Position numbers and translations under genes: made by a program. The notes below the pieces were generated by a model. The model was not told the DNA's origin and made no database searches. It saw only the letters and a program-made list of their open reading frames with translations. From NCBI RefSeq assembly GCF_045984285.3, contig NZ_JBJQIK030000003.1, positions 558,001 to 622,000 of the forward strand: 64,000 bases of DNA. The letters are read 5' to 3'. This DNA comes from Rugamonas sp045984285 (lineage in GTDB: Bacteria > Pseudomonadota > Gammaproteobacteria > Burkholderiales > Burkholderiaceae_D). Below are positions 35,049 through 43,087 of this stretch, one piece after another. Each line of letters begins with the position of its first letter. Position 1 is the stretch's first letter.

Positions 35049-36071
35049 ATGGGCAAACATTATCCCGCGCGGAAATCCGGACTGGTGCTTGGCGGCGGCG
35101 CACCCAACTCGCCATTGATTGCGGGCGCGCTTGCCGCATTCCTGGACCAGGAAATTGAATTCGACGTCATTTCAGCCTCCGGCGCAGGGGTGCTGATGGG
35201 CCTGCTTTATGCGGCGCCCCGCGACAGCGCCCCGCGCGACGCCCTGCGGCGCTGGGCCGAGGCCGGCGTGAGCGACAGCATCTACAAGCTGCTGCCGGTG
35301 AACTACAAGATCTTCCAGAAACCCGGCCAGCAGGCGGACAGCTTCCGCGACGTATTCTCCTTCGCGAACCCGCCCGGGCCGTGGGGCGACTGGATGAAGC
35401 TGGCGATGTCGGCCATGTCGCCCTCGAACCTGTCCATGAAAAGCCTGGGACTGTGCGCCCACCATCCCTACCTGGAACAGGCCATCGATTTCGGCGCAAT
35501 ATCCGGCATTAAACCGGATTTTTATATTAATGCATACAATATAAATAAAAAGCGCATGCATATCTGGAATAAGCATGAAATCGGACCGGAGCAGGTACGC
35601 GCGGCATTATCCTTCCCTTTTCTATACGCGCCCACCGAAATAAACGGCGACGATTATATCGAGGGCGCCGCCCTGGATACGCTGAATTTCGATCCTTTTA
35701 TCGAAGGCAAAGGCGAGCACGCAGATGCGGATACCCTGGTTATTCTCGACATCCTCGGCGACGAACGCCTGATCCGGAAGCCGCGCAACCTGTACGACGC
35801 CTGGGTAGGCTCCATCATTACGCCGCTGGTCAAGATCTCGAAGGCCGAACAGCGCCTGTTCGAGCTGGAACACAACGCCGGCGGCCGCCGCAAGCTGCTC
35901 AAGCTCGACCTGCTCGGCGCGATTCCGGAGCAGCACTGGCCCTTCACCATGGACTGGTCCAGCTCCAATATGCAATTGCTGTTCGACGTGGGCTACAAGG
36001 CCGCCACGCGCTTCTGCCGCCAGCACGGCGACCAGCTGCGGCGCAGCGAGGCAACCTCGCTCGCCGCGTAA
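35049..36071 (+). CDS. Patatin-like protein with substituted catalytic residues
   Basis: The 340-residue protein has the patatin layout: GLVLGGGAPNSPLIAGALAA at residues 11-30 in the place of the glycine-rich oxyanion loop, then FDVISASGAGVLMGLLYAAP (39-58) in the place of the GxSxG elbow. Aligned with the usual isGtSAG, the nucleophile position is Gly45 and the glycine before it is Ala43; Ser42 and Ser44 are near but out of register. The catalytic Asp of DGG/DGA is Glu205 (YIEGAALD). Lipase activity is therefore doubtful. The start has a strong AGGAGG. Bases 35490-35700 are visibly more AT-rich than the surroundings, which may indicate another origin. A chemoreceptor follows 28 bases later. 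Confidence 0.75.
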   Translation: MGKHYPARKSGLVLGGGAPNSPLIAGALAAFLDQEIEFDVISASGAGVLMGLLYAAPRDSAPRDALRRWAEAGVSDSIYKLLPVNYKIFQKPGQQADSFRDVFSFANPPGPWGDWMKLAMSAMSPSNLSMKSLGLCAHHPYLEQAIDFGAISGIKPDFYINAYNINKKRMHIWNKHEIGPEQVRAALSFPFLYAPTEINGDDYIEGAALDTLNFDPFIEGKGEHADADTLVILDILGDERLIRKPRNLYDAWVGSIITPLVKISKAEQRLFELEHNAGGRRKLLKLDLLGAIPEQHWPFTMDWSSSNMQLLFDVGYKAATRFCRQHGDQLRRSEATSLAA

Positions 36072-36099
36072 TATCAACATCATCCTGAAGAGCCCCATC

Positions 36100-37734
36100 A
36101 TGAACATCACCAGGCAACTCATCCTCACACTCGGCATCGCCCTGATGGCGCTGACAGGCCTCGGCGCCGGCGGCGCCTGGCAGCTGAACCGCGCGCAGGA
36201 GCGCTTCGACACGGTGCAAAGCCGCATCATCCCCAGCATCCAGGGCCTGAACGCGGCCAAGGGCTACCTGGCCGACGCGCGCCTTGCGGGCTACCGCCTC
36301 TCCGTGTTCTCCAACCTGGACGACAAGAGCGCCCTCGACAAGGCCATCGCCACCGCCAACGAAAAGTTCAATGAAGTGGTCGATCAATACGCCCGCGAAC
36401 GCGTGTACGATGACACCGACCGCAAGATGCTGGAAGCCGACAAGGCCGCCATGGAAGCCTACCGCGCGGCGCTGAAGCCCTTCCTCGCCGCCTCGCACGC
36501 AGGCGATATGGACGGCGTGCGCGCCACCCTGCTCGCGGGCACGCCGCTTGCGCTGACCGCGGCCGGCGTCAAGAAAAGCCTGGACGACCACATTGCCTAC
36601 AACAGCAAGCTGGTGGAAAACGTGAAAGCCGAAAGCGACGCCGCCTATGCCTTCGCGCTGCGCAGCATGCTGGCCGTGCTGGCGGCCGTGGTGCTGCTGA
36701 CGTCCGTGCTGGCCTGGCACATCTACCGCACCATCAGCGGCGGCCTTGGCAAGATCCAGGGCACGCTGGAGACCGTGAGCGCATCGCTCGACCTGTCGCG
36801 GACCATGCCGGTGCAGCGCATGGACGAAGTGGGCCATACCGCCACCGCCTTCAACAAGCTGCTGGAGCGCATGGTTGAAGTGATCGGCACCGTGCGCATG
36901 TCGGCCGACTCGGTCAGCGTGGCAGCGAAGCAGATCGCGGCCGGCAACAGCGACCTGTCCTCGCGCACCGAACAGCAGGCCTCGTCGCTGGAGGAAACCG
37001 CATCGAGCCTGGAAGAACTGACAGCGGCCGTGAAACAGAATACGGACAATGCACGCCAGGCCAACGGCCTTGCGCACGCCGCATCGGACGTGGCCGTGAA
37101 AGGCGGCGCCGTGGTGTCTGAAGTGGTGAACACCATGGGTTCGATCAACGATTCCGCGCGCAAGATTGTGGACATTATCGGCGTCATCGACGGCATCGCC
37201 TTCCAGACCAATATCCTGGCGCTGAATGCCGCGGTGGAGGCAGCGCGCGCCGGTGAACAGGGCCGCGGCTTCGCCGTGGTGGCCAGCGAAGTGCGCAACC
37301 TCGCGCAGCGCAGCGCGGCGGCGGCCAAGGAAATCAAGAGCCTGATCGGCGACTCCGTGGACAAGGTGAATGCAGGCAGCGCCCTGGTGGACCAGGCCGG
37401 GGCCACGATGGAGGAAATCGTCACCAGCATCCGGCGCGTGACGGACATCATGAGCGAGATCGCCAGCGCAAGCGAGGAACAGAGCGCCGGCATCGAGCAG
37501 GTGAACCAGGCGATTGCCGAGATGGACCAGGTCACGCAGCAGAATGCCGCGCTGGTGGAAGAAGCGGCGGCGGCGGCCGAATCGCTGCAGGACCGTGCCG
37601 CCGACCTGGTAAGCGCCGTCAGCGCGTTCACGCTGCGCGAAGGCGTAGCCACCGTCTCCACGCTGCAGCCACGCAGCCGCGCCCAGCGCGGGGACGAGCC
37701 GCCGCAGCGCCACCTGCGCCTCGCGCGGGCCTGA
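36100..37734 (+). CDS. Methyl-accepting chemotaxis protein
   Basis: The 544-residue inner-membrane chemoreceptor has an N-terminal helix (LILTLGIALMALTGLGAGGA), a periplasmic four-helix-bundle-type sensor of about 160 residues (QSRIIPSIQGLNAAKGYLAD), a second helix (SMLAVLAAVVLLTSVLAWHI, near 190-210), a HAMP segment and the signalling hairpin with its conserved tip GIAFQTNILALNAAVEAARA followed by GEQGRGFAVVASEVRNLAQR. Methylation-region glutamates are present on both sides (EQQASSLEETASSLEEL). There is no C-terminal NWETF-type pentapeptide. The ligand is not predictable. It could share a transcript with the patatin-like gene. Confidence 0.94.
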   Translation: MNITRQLILTLGIALMALTGLGAGGAWQLNRAQERFDTVQSRIIPSIQGLNAAKGYLADARLAGYRLSVFSNLDDKSALDKAIATANEKFNEVVDQYARERVYDDTDRKMLEADKAAMEAYRAALKPFLAASHAGDMDGVRATLLAGTPLALTAAGVKKSLDDHIAYNSKLVENVKAESDAAYAFALRSMLAVLAAVVLLTSVLAWHIYRTISGGLGKIQGTLETVSASLDLSRTMPVQRMDEVGHTATAFNKLLERMVEVIGTVRMSADSVSVAAKQIAAGNSDLSSRTEQQASSLEETASSLEELTAAVKQNTDNARQANGLAHAASDVAVKGGAVVSEVVNTMGSINDSARKIVDIIGVIDGIAFQTNILALNAAVEAARAGEQGRGFAVVASEVRNLAQRSAAAAKEIKSLIGDSVDKVNAGSALVDQAGATMEEIVTSIRRVTDIMSEIASASEEQSAGIEQVNQAIAEMDQVTQQNAALVEEAAAAAESLQDRAADLVSAVSAFTLREGVATVSTLQPRSRAQRGDEPPQRHLRLARA

Positions 37735-37771
37735 GCAAAAACGAGGGCGGCTTCTACTTGAAAGCGGCGGA

Positions 37772-37792
37772 TGTGCCTATAATTCAGGCACA
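37772..37792 (+). promoter_or_regulatory. Inverted repeat with -10-like TATAAT before the CAP-domain gene
   Basis: TGTGCCT and AGGCACA flank ATAATTC; the T of the left arm completes TATAAT at 37778-37783. A -35 is not clear (TTGAAA is 14 bases upstream). This is a possible promoter overlapped by an operator, 24 bases before the start codon. Confidence 0.35.
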
Positions 37793-37815
37793 CCGTTTTC
37801 CGCCGGAAGCCTGCC

Positions 37816-38655
37816 TTGTTGACGCCTCGCCTACTTTGCCTGATTGCCATCGGCCTCGCCGCGCCGGCAGCCCACGCCTCCGGCGCGGCGCAGCTGGTAA
37901 AGATGATCAATAGCTATCGCACCGCCCCGGGCAACTGCGGCGGCGGCAGCTTCACGGCGCAGGCGCCCTTCGCCTCGCCGGCGCAGCTAGATGCCGTGCG
38001 CATCGGGGCCGGAACCTTTGTCGACCTGGCGCTGGAGCGTGCAGGCTATCCCGCAGCGCGGGCCGATGTTCTCACCGTCACCGATGCGGTGGATGCGGAC
38101 AGTGTGATGGCGGTGATGCGCGAGCGCTACTGCCGCCACCTGCGCAGCGCCGATTTTTCCGCCGTCGGCGTGCAGCGCAACGGCGATGAATGGACCATCC
38201 TGTTCGTGCAGCCGGCGCCGCCCCGCGTATTGCCGGAACTGGACGAAGCCGGGCAAGCCGTGCTGGCGGCCGTGAATGCTGCGCGCGCCGAGCCGCGTAC
38301 CTGCGGCGACCGGCAGTTTCCGCCGGCGGGCCCGGTGGCCTGGAACCCGGCGCTCGGCAGTGCAGCGCTGGCGCACAGCCGCAATATGGCCGAGCTGCGC
38401 TATTTCAGCCATGTGGAGAAGAACGGCAGCACCGTGACCGACCGCGCCCTGCGCGCGGGCTACCGCTTCCAGCGCGTCGGCGAGAATATCGCATCGGGCC
38501 AGGACACGCCGGCCGAAGCCGTGCGGGACTGGCTGGAAAGTCCCGGCCACTGCGCCAACATCATGCAGGCCACCCACACGGAAATGGGCTCCGCCTTTGC
38601 GCTCAGCAGCACCGGACGCCTCTACTGGACTCAGGTCTTCGCCAGCCCCTTATAA
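37816..38655 (+). CDS. Secreted CAP-domain (SCP-like) protein
   Basis: The 279-residue protein starts with a signal peptide (LLCLIAIGLAAPAAHASG). Residues about 140-279 form a bacterial CAP domain: VLAAVNAARAEPRTCG, WNPALGSAALAHSRNMAE, FSHVEKNGSTVTDRALRAGY, GENIASGQDTPAEAVRDWLE, SPGHCANIMQATHTEMGSAF. These carry the His/Glu cavity residues and the CAN-type cysteine. Residues about 22-130 (LVKMINSYRTAPGNCGGGSF, YCRHLRSADFSAVGVQRNG) look like a worn second CAP-like half. Function of bacterial CAP proteins is unclear. The start is TTG; a second TTG is three bases on. The last 25 bases overlap a small convergent gene. Confidence 0.82.
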   Translation: MLTPRLLCLIAIGLAAPAAHASGAAQLVKMINSYRTAPGNCGGGSFTAQAPFASPAQLDAVRIGAGTFVDLALERAGYPAARADVLTVTDAVDADSVMAVMRERYCRHLRSADFSAVGVQRNGDEWTILFVQPAPPRVLPELDEAGQAVLAAVNAARAEPRTCGDRQFPPAGPVAWNPALGSAALAHSRNMAELRYFSHVEKNGSTVTDRALRAGYRFQRVGENIASGQDTPAEAVRDWLESPGHCANIMQATHTEMGSAFALSSTGRLYWTQVFASPL

Positions 38656-38843
38656 CTGCACAGCTTGCGGTGAAAACCGGGCGCGGCAAGCACGCGCAGA
38701 ATCAGCCTGCGGTCGAAGCCTGCGTCTTCCAGCATGCGGATGGCCGGGTCGATGCCGTGCAGGCTGCAGAGGCGCAGGGCTGTATCCACCAGCTCCGCCC
38801 TGCCGCCGTCGGTGCGGCGCTCGCCCTCGAAATTCATGTTCAT
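38631..38843 (-). CDS. Small hypothetical protein, 70 aa
   Basis: This short acidic-to-basic protein (RAELVDTALRLCSLHGIDPA, then MLEDAGFDRRLILRVLAAPG) has three likely helices and no signal peptide. A GGGGTGA site lies before the start. The Leu/Ala helix pattern and position between genes support coding, although it overlaps the end of the CAP gene by 25 bases. No family was recognised. Confidence 0.5.
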   Translation of the reverse strand: MNMNFEGERRTDGGRAELVDTALRLCSLHGIDPAIRMLEDAGFDRRLILRVLAAPGFHRKLCSYKGLAKT

Positions 38844-38925
38844 GTTTCACCCCGTATCGATAGCCCCAGGATACGGGACGTCCGCCGCCGGCTTGGGACG
38901 GGGACGTTTCAGCGGTAAGAGAATG

Positions 38926-39375
38926 TTACTTCGCCTCGCTGGACCACACCTTCATGGTCTGCACCGCCAGCAGCTTGCACTGGCCATCCACGTTCACATA
39001 GGTGCGCATGAACTGGTAGCGGTTGCTGCGCCAGGTCTTGCCATCGGCATTCCACTGGTCCACGGTGCTCAGGCCGCGCAGCACGGCAGTATCGCCCAGC
39101 ACCTGGACTTTGACGTCGCTGGTGACGCGCGCTTTCGGCGCGGTTTTCTGCTTCTTCAGGCGTTCCAGCACAACAGGCTTGGTGTCGATGGCCGACGCCA
39201 GCGTATGCACCCACACGTAGTCATCGGCCAGCAGGTTCTGGAGGAAAGCCACGTCGCCGGTGCGCATCGCTTCTTCATATTGGGAGTCGCGTTCGATCAG
39301 CGCGGCGGGCGGGAGGCAGGGCGCGGCGTGGGCCGCAAAGGGAAGCACAAGGCTTGCAAGGATCGTTTTTTTCAT
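38926..39375 (-). CDS. Secreted NTF2-like (SnoaL/DUF4440-type) protein
   Basis: The 149-residue protein has a signal peptide (ILASLVLPFAAHAAPC) and a cone-shaped NTF2-like fold inferred from IERDSQYEEAMRTGDVAFLQ, NLLADDYVWVHT, VLGDTAVLRGLSTVDQW and RYQFMRTYVNVDGQCKLLAV. Proteins of this group bind small hydrophobic ligands or act as unspecific hydrolase-like folds, so no reaction can be named. The gene stands alone, convergent with the small gene region upstream of it and divergent from the gene at 39447. Confidence 0.8.
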   Translation of the reverse strand: MKKTILASLVLPFAAHAAPCLPPAALIERDSQYEEAMRTGDVAFLQNLLADDYVWVHTLASAIDTKPVVLERLKKQKTAPKARVTSDVKVQVLGDTAVLRGLSTVDQWNADGKTWRSNRYQFMRTYVNVDGQCKLLAVQTMKVWSSEAK

Positions 39376-39446
39376 CGCAGTAGTGTAAAACGTTTCCCTC
39401 TCCCCCGGCTGAGTGAATTTATCGACAATCTGGCCAAGGAGGCACC

Positions 39447-39737
39447 ATGTCCATTTCCCCGCTCAGCGCTGCCGCATCCGCGCGCAACTACACCCTCTCC
39501 GAAACCACGCTCAAACCGAAGACCGCGGCCCAGGAACTCGATGAGTACGTGAAGATGACGCCCGAGCAGCGCATGCGCGCCGACCTGCTCAAGAAGCTCG
39601 GCATGACCGAAGAGGAACTGGCCGCCATGTCGCCGGAAGAGCGCCAGGCTGCCGAGGCAAAAATCGCGGAACTGACGAAGGAACTGCTGCAGCACTCGGG
39701 CGAGCGCAAAGGTTCGACCATTGATACCAGTGCCTGA
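39447..39737 (+). CDS. Hypothetical protein, 96 aa, helical
   Basis: A strong AAGGAGG stands before the start. The protein is soluble, with an unstructured Ser/Ala-rich N-terminus and a charged helical core (ELDEYVKMTPEQRMRADLLK, KLGMTEEELAAMSPEERQAA, EAKIAELTKELLQH). The MTPEQRMR and MSPEERQA elements look like paired repeat motifs at helix starts. The function is unknown; a structural or regulatory binding role is possible but unsupported. Confidence 0.72.
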   Translation: MSISPLSAAASARNYTLSETTLKPKTAAQELDEYVKMTPEQRMRADLLKKLGMTEEELAAMSPEERQAAEAKIAELTKELLQHSGERKGSTIDTSA

Positions 39738-39898
39738 TGTCATAAGCAAGGCGCATAACTGCTATCTTCCCGGTGATAGTTTCATTCATTCAACTATTCA
39801 CGTAACGCATGTCCGGCATGGGAAATCGCAATTGGATTTATATCTCGTGCAGTCATATGATGTCTCCATCGAGATTAATCCTGCATGAGGGGCACACC

Positions 39899-40060
39899 AT
39901 GAACTACTCTTCGCACACGCCATACGGTATCGGCCACGCAACCACCGGCCCTTCGCCTGCCGATGTCCGCCGCTGGACCCGCGTCCTGCGCGCCCACCTG
40001 CGCCGCATCTTCGAGCACTGGGGCGAGCCCTACGTCAAAGGCCTCTTCCCTCCTTGCTGA
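39899..40060 (+). CDS. Small hypothetical protein, 53 aa
   Basis: GAGGGG precedes the ATG by seven bases. The product (MNYSSHTPYGIGHATTGPSP, then DVRRWTRVLRAHLRRIFEHW) has a flexible start and one basic amphipathic helix. It ends one base before the LysR gene on the other strand. Coding is likely from the ribosome-binding site and helix, but no family was recognised. Confidence 0.5.
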   Translation: MNYSSHTPYGIGHATTGPSPADVRRWTRVLRAHLRRIFEHWGEPYVKGLFPPC

Positions 40061-40061
40061 G

Positions 40062-40973
40062 CTAAGCGTCGAGGGACGCCATCAGGCCATCCAGCTCGGC
40101 AGCGAGCCGGGTGCGCATGATGGACAGCATCTGCTGGGTGAAGGCCGTCAATGGCCGCCCACTCGGCATTGCGAGAATACAGCAGTACTCCAGCTTTTCG
40201 CTGAAGCGGCGCAATACCAGGCCGCGCCCCGCATAATCCATCGCCGTCACGGGATTGACCACCGCCACCCCGACGCCATTGCGCACCAGCTCACATAAGC
40301 TGATCGTATAGGGTGTTTCCACCACCGTCTGCGGCGCCACGCCGTGCTCCCGGAAAATCGCATCCAGGCGCACGCTGGCGGCATCCTCCGGATTCAATGC
40401 AAGGAAGGGATAGCGCGCCAGGTCTTTCGGCCTGAGGACCTTCTTGCGCGCCAGCGCATGCCCTTCCGGCAACGCCACAATGCCTTCATAGCGCGCAAAC
40501 ACCGAATGCTCCAGTCCATCAAGGCTGATTTCGTCCGCCATCAGGCCGATGTCCGCTTCGCCAGCCAGCAGGCGGCTGCGCACTTCGCGCGAGGACATGA
40601 TCTGCAGCGACACCGTCACCTTGCGCGCGCCAAGATTCATTTCGCCCAGCACCCGCGGCAGGAAACCGGCGCCCAGTCCCGGCAGGCTGGCGATGCGCAG
40701 GCGGTTCACACCGAACTGGCGCAGGCTGCGCAGCCGGTGCTCGATCGCATCCATCCCCACAAAGGCCCGGTGCACTTCCGACAGCAAGGCTTGCGCCTCC
40801 TGGGTGGGTACCAGCTTTCCCCGCACGCGTTCGAACAGCGCAAGGCCCGCATGCGTTTCCAGCTTGCGCAGCGAGAGGCTGACGGCGGGCTGGGAGATAT
40901 TCAGCAGGCGTGCCGCCTTGCTGGCCGAGCCGGCCGTCATCACTGCCCGGAAGATTTCGATTTCGCGTAGCAT
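40062..40973 (-). CDS. LysR-family transcriptional regulator
   Basis: The 303-residue protein has the LysR winged helix (MLREIEIFRAVMTAGSASKA, ARLLNISQPAVSLSLRKLET, residues 1-40) and a periplasmic-binding-fold effector domain (LRIASLPGLGAGFLPRVLGE, SLCELVRNGVGVAVVNPVTA). The start at 40973 gives the standard LysR beginning; longer in-frame translations upstream lack family similarity. It is divergent from the Tat-exported aminotransferase at 41065 with 91 bases between, so it probably controls that gene. The effector may be related to the substrate of that enzyme, but this is unproven. Confidence 0.93.
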   Translation of the reverse strand: MLREIEIFRAVMTAGSASKAARLLNISQPAVSLSLRKLETHAGLALFERVRGKLVPTQEAQALLSEVHRAFVGMDAIEHRLRSLRQFGVNRLRIASLPGLGAGFLPRVLGEMNLGARKVTVSLQIMSSREVRSRLLAGEADIGLMADEISLDGLEHSVFARYEGIVALPEGHALARKKVLRPKDLARYPFLALNPEDAASVRLDAIFREHGVAPQTVVETPYTISLCELVRNGVGVAVVNPVTAMDYAGRGLVLRRFSEKLEYCCILAMPSGRPLTAFTQQMLSIMRTRLAAELDGLMASLDA

Positions 40974-41064
40974 ATAAGTTAAGTTTATAGCTTGAAAAGC
41001 GGCGCCGCAAGCACGCGCGCCATCCATGCTTACAATGGATGCATCGCCAATCAACGGAGCCGCC

Positions 41065-42309
41065 ATGCCGAACGCTTTCTCCCGCCGCACCTTCCTCGGC
41101 GGCGCTGTCGCCACCATCGCTTCCCTGCCCGCCCCCGCGGCGCCACGCAGCAGCGACGAAGAATACTGGGCGGCGCTGGCGGCGCAGTACGAGGTCAGCC
41201 CGGACTACGTCAATCTGGAAAACGCCTATTACGGCATCATGGCCAAGCCGGTGATGGCCGATTTCAAGCGCAATATCGACAAGCTGAACCGCGACAGCTC
41301 CCGCTTCCTGCGGCGCGAATTCGACCGCGACGGCATGGATGCCATCCGCAGCCAGCTGGCGCGCCACCTGGGCGCGGCGGAAGACGAAATCGCGCTGACG
41401 CGCTCCGCCACCGAATCGCTGCAGAACCTGATCGTGAACTACTCTCGGCTGCGCAAGGGCGACACCATCATGTACGCAGACCTCGACTACGACGCGATGC
41501 AGTTCGCGATGGAAGACCTGGCGCAGCGCAGCGATGCGCGCGTGGTAGTGCTGCGGATTCCCGAACCGGCAACGAAGGAAGCAGTGCTCGACACCTACGA
41601 CAAGGCCATGCGCGCCAATCCCGGCCTGCGCCTGCTGCTGCTCACGCACATCAGCCACCGCACCGGCCTGCTGATGCCTGTGGAAGAACTGACGCGCATG
41701 GCAAAGCAGCGCGGTGTGGACGTGATTCTCGACGTGGCGCAGTCCTGGGGCCAGATCGATTTCCGGCTGGACGGCATGCAGGCCGATTTCATCGGCGGCA
41801 ACCTGCACAAGTGGATCGGCGCGCCGCTGGGCATCGGCTTCCTCTACATCCGCAAGGCGCGGCTGGCCGATATCCGCGTCCATATGGGCAATGGGCTTTA
41901 TCCGGCGACCGATGTGCGCTCACGCGTCTACACGGGCACCGTGAACGCCGCCGCGCTGATGACGATTCCGGCGGCGCTGCAGCTGCATGAACAGATCGGC
42001 GCATCAGCAAAGGGCGCGCGCCTGCGCTACCTGCGCGACCATTGGGTAAGCCAGCTGCGCGGGCACGACCGCATCGAGATACTCGCCCCGGACGATGCCA
42101 GCGGCGCTGTGACCTCCTTCCGCGTCAAGGGCCAGGCCACGCCCGCCGGGAATGCGGCATTGGCGCAGCGCCTGATCGACGAATTCGGCATCTTTACGGT
42201 CGTGCGCCATGGACCGGTTGGCGGCAGCTGCGTGCGCGTTACCCCCGCATTGTTCACGCGGCCTGCGGACCTGGACAAGCTGGTGGCGGCGCTCAGGCGA
42301 ATCGCCTGA
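41065..42309 (+). CDS. Tat-exported class V aminotransferase-fold PLP enzyme
   Basis: The 414-residue protein carries a twin-arginine signal (FSRRTFLGGAVATIASLPAP, residues 4-23) and then a class V aminotransferase fold like isopenicillin-N epimerase or cysteine desulfurase relatives. Visible elements are NLENAYYGIMAKPV, IALTRSATESLQNLIVNYSR, ILLDVAQ-like VDVILDVAQSWGQ (PLP-binding Asp) and GGNLHKWIGAPLGIGFLYIR with the Schiff-base Lys. A PLP enzyme in the periplasm must be folded before export, which fits the Tat route. Its substrate may be an amino acid racemised or desulfurised there. The start at 41065 was chosen for CGGAG five bases upstream. It is divergent from a LysR gene; its end overlaps the DUF455 gene by 17 bases. 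Confidence 0.85.
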   Translation: MPNAFSRRTFLGGAVATIASLPAPAAPRSSDEEYWAALAAQYEVSPDYVNLENAYYGIMAKPVMADFKRNIDKLNRDSSRFLRREFDRDGMDAIRSQLARHLGAAEDEIALTRSATESLQNLIVNYSRLRKGDTIMYADLDYDAMQFAMEDLAQRSDARVVVLRIPEPATKEAVLDTYDKAMRANPGLRLLLLTHISHRTGLLMPVEELTRMAKQRGVDVILDVAQSWGQIDFRLDGMQADFIGGNLHKWIGAPLGIGFLYIRKARLADIRVHMGNGLYPATDVRSRVYTGTVNAAALMTIPAALQLHEQIGASAKGARLRYLRDHWVSQLRGHDRIEILAPDDASGAVTSFRVKGQATPAGNAALAQRLIDEFGIFTVVRHGPVGGSCVRVTPALFTRPADLDKLVAALRRIA

Positions 42310-43087
42310 GTTCCGGCTCGCTGAAGCCCGCCTTGCGGCGCGCTTCCACATTGAAGGGGCCGCGCAGCGGCGGCGCTTCATAGCGCGCGGCCAGTTCGTC
42401 GTAAGTGCTTTCCGGATCGAGGCCGAGCTGGGCGCACATATAGCCATACCAGCGGTTGCCGATTTCCACATGGCCGATCTCGTCGCGCAGGATGATATCG
42501 AGAATGGCGGCTGCCGCCTCGTCGCCGGCCTGAGCGATCTTGGCGCGCAGCGGCGGAATCGCATCCAGGCCGCGCGCCTCCAGCGTGCGCGGCACCAACG
42601 CCATGCGCGCCGTGATATCGGCGCGGGTTTTCTCCACCATCTCCCACAGGCTGTTATGCGCCGGGAAGGCGCCATACTCGTAGCCCAGCGTTTGCAGGTG
42701 CGCGGCCAGCATGCCGAAGTGATAGGCCTCCTCTTTTGCCACGCGCAGCCAGTCCGTGTAGTACGCAAGCGGCATGCCGGGAAAGCGCCAGACCGCATCG
42801 AGCGCCAGGTTCACGGCATTGAATTCGATATGCGCCAGTGCGTGAACCAGCATGGCGCGGCCCTCTACCGTCACCATGGAACGGCGCCCCACCAGCTTTG
42901 GCGCCACCAGTTCCGGGCGCGCGGGGCGGCCCGGCACCCCATCCGGCTCCGCGATCAGGACATCGCAGTCCACGGCGCAGCGGCCGGCGGCGCAGGCCTC
43001 CGCCAGCGCCGCCACGGCCCGCGTCTTTGCTTCGGGGCTGGTCTCCAGCAGGCATTGCAGGGCGCCTGCACGCAGTTCCGCGGTCAT
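42293..43087 (-). CDS. DUF455 ferritin-like protein
   Basis: The 264-residue protein matches DUF455, a ferritin-like helical family with metal-ligand motifs: ALAHIEFNAVNLALDAVWRF (EFNAVNLALD), RVAKEEAYHFGMLAAHLQTL (KEExxHF) and RDEIGHVEIGNRWY (DExxHV), in the order expected of a di-metal four-helix bundle. Role in the cell is unknown; related proteins are thought to be oxidases or hydroxylases of unknown substrate. It overlaps the AraC gene by four bases (shared ATGA), so the regulator is translated first and DUF455 second. Confidence 0.88.
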   Translation of the reverse strand: MTAELRAGALQCLLETSPEAKTRAVAALAEACAAGRCAVDCDVLIAEPDGVPGRPARPELVAPKLVGRRSMVTVEGRAMLVHALAHIEFNAVNLALDAVWRFPGMPLAYYTDWLRVAKEEAYHFGMLAAHLQTLGYEYGAFPAHNSLWEMVEKTRADITARMALVPRTLEARGLDAIPPLRAKIAQAGDEAAAAILDIILRDEIGHVEIGNRWYGYMCAQLGLDPESTYDELAARYEAPPLRGPFNVEARRKAGFSEPELRRFA

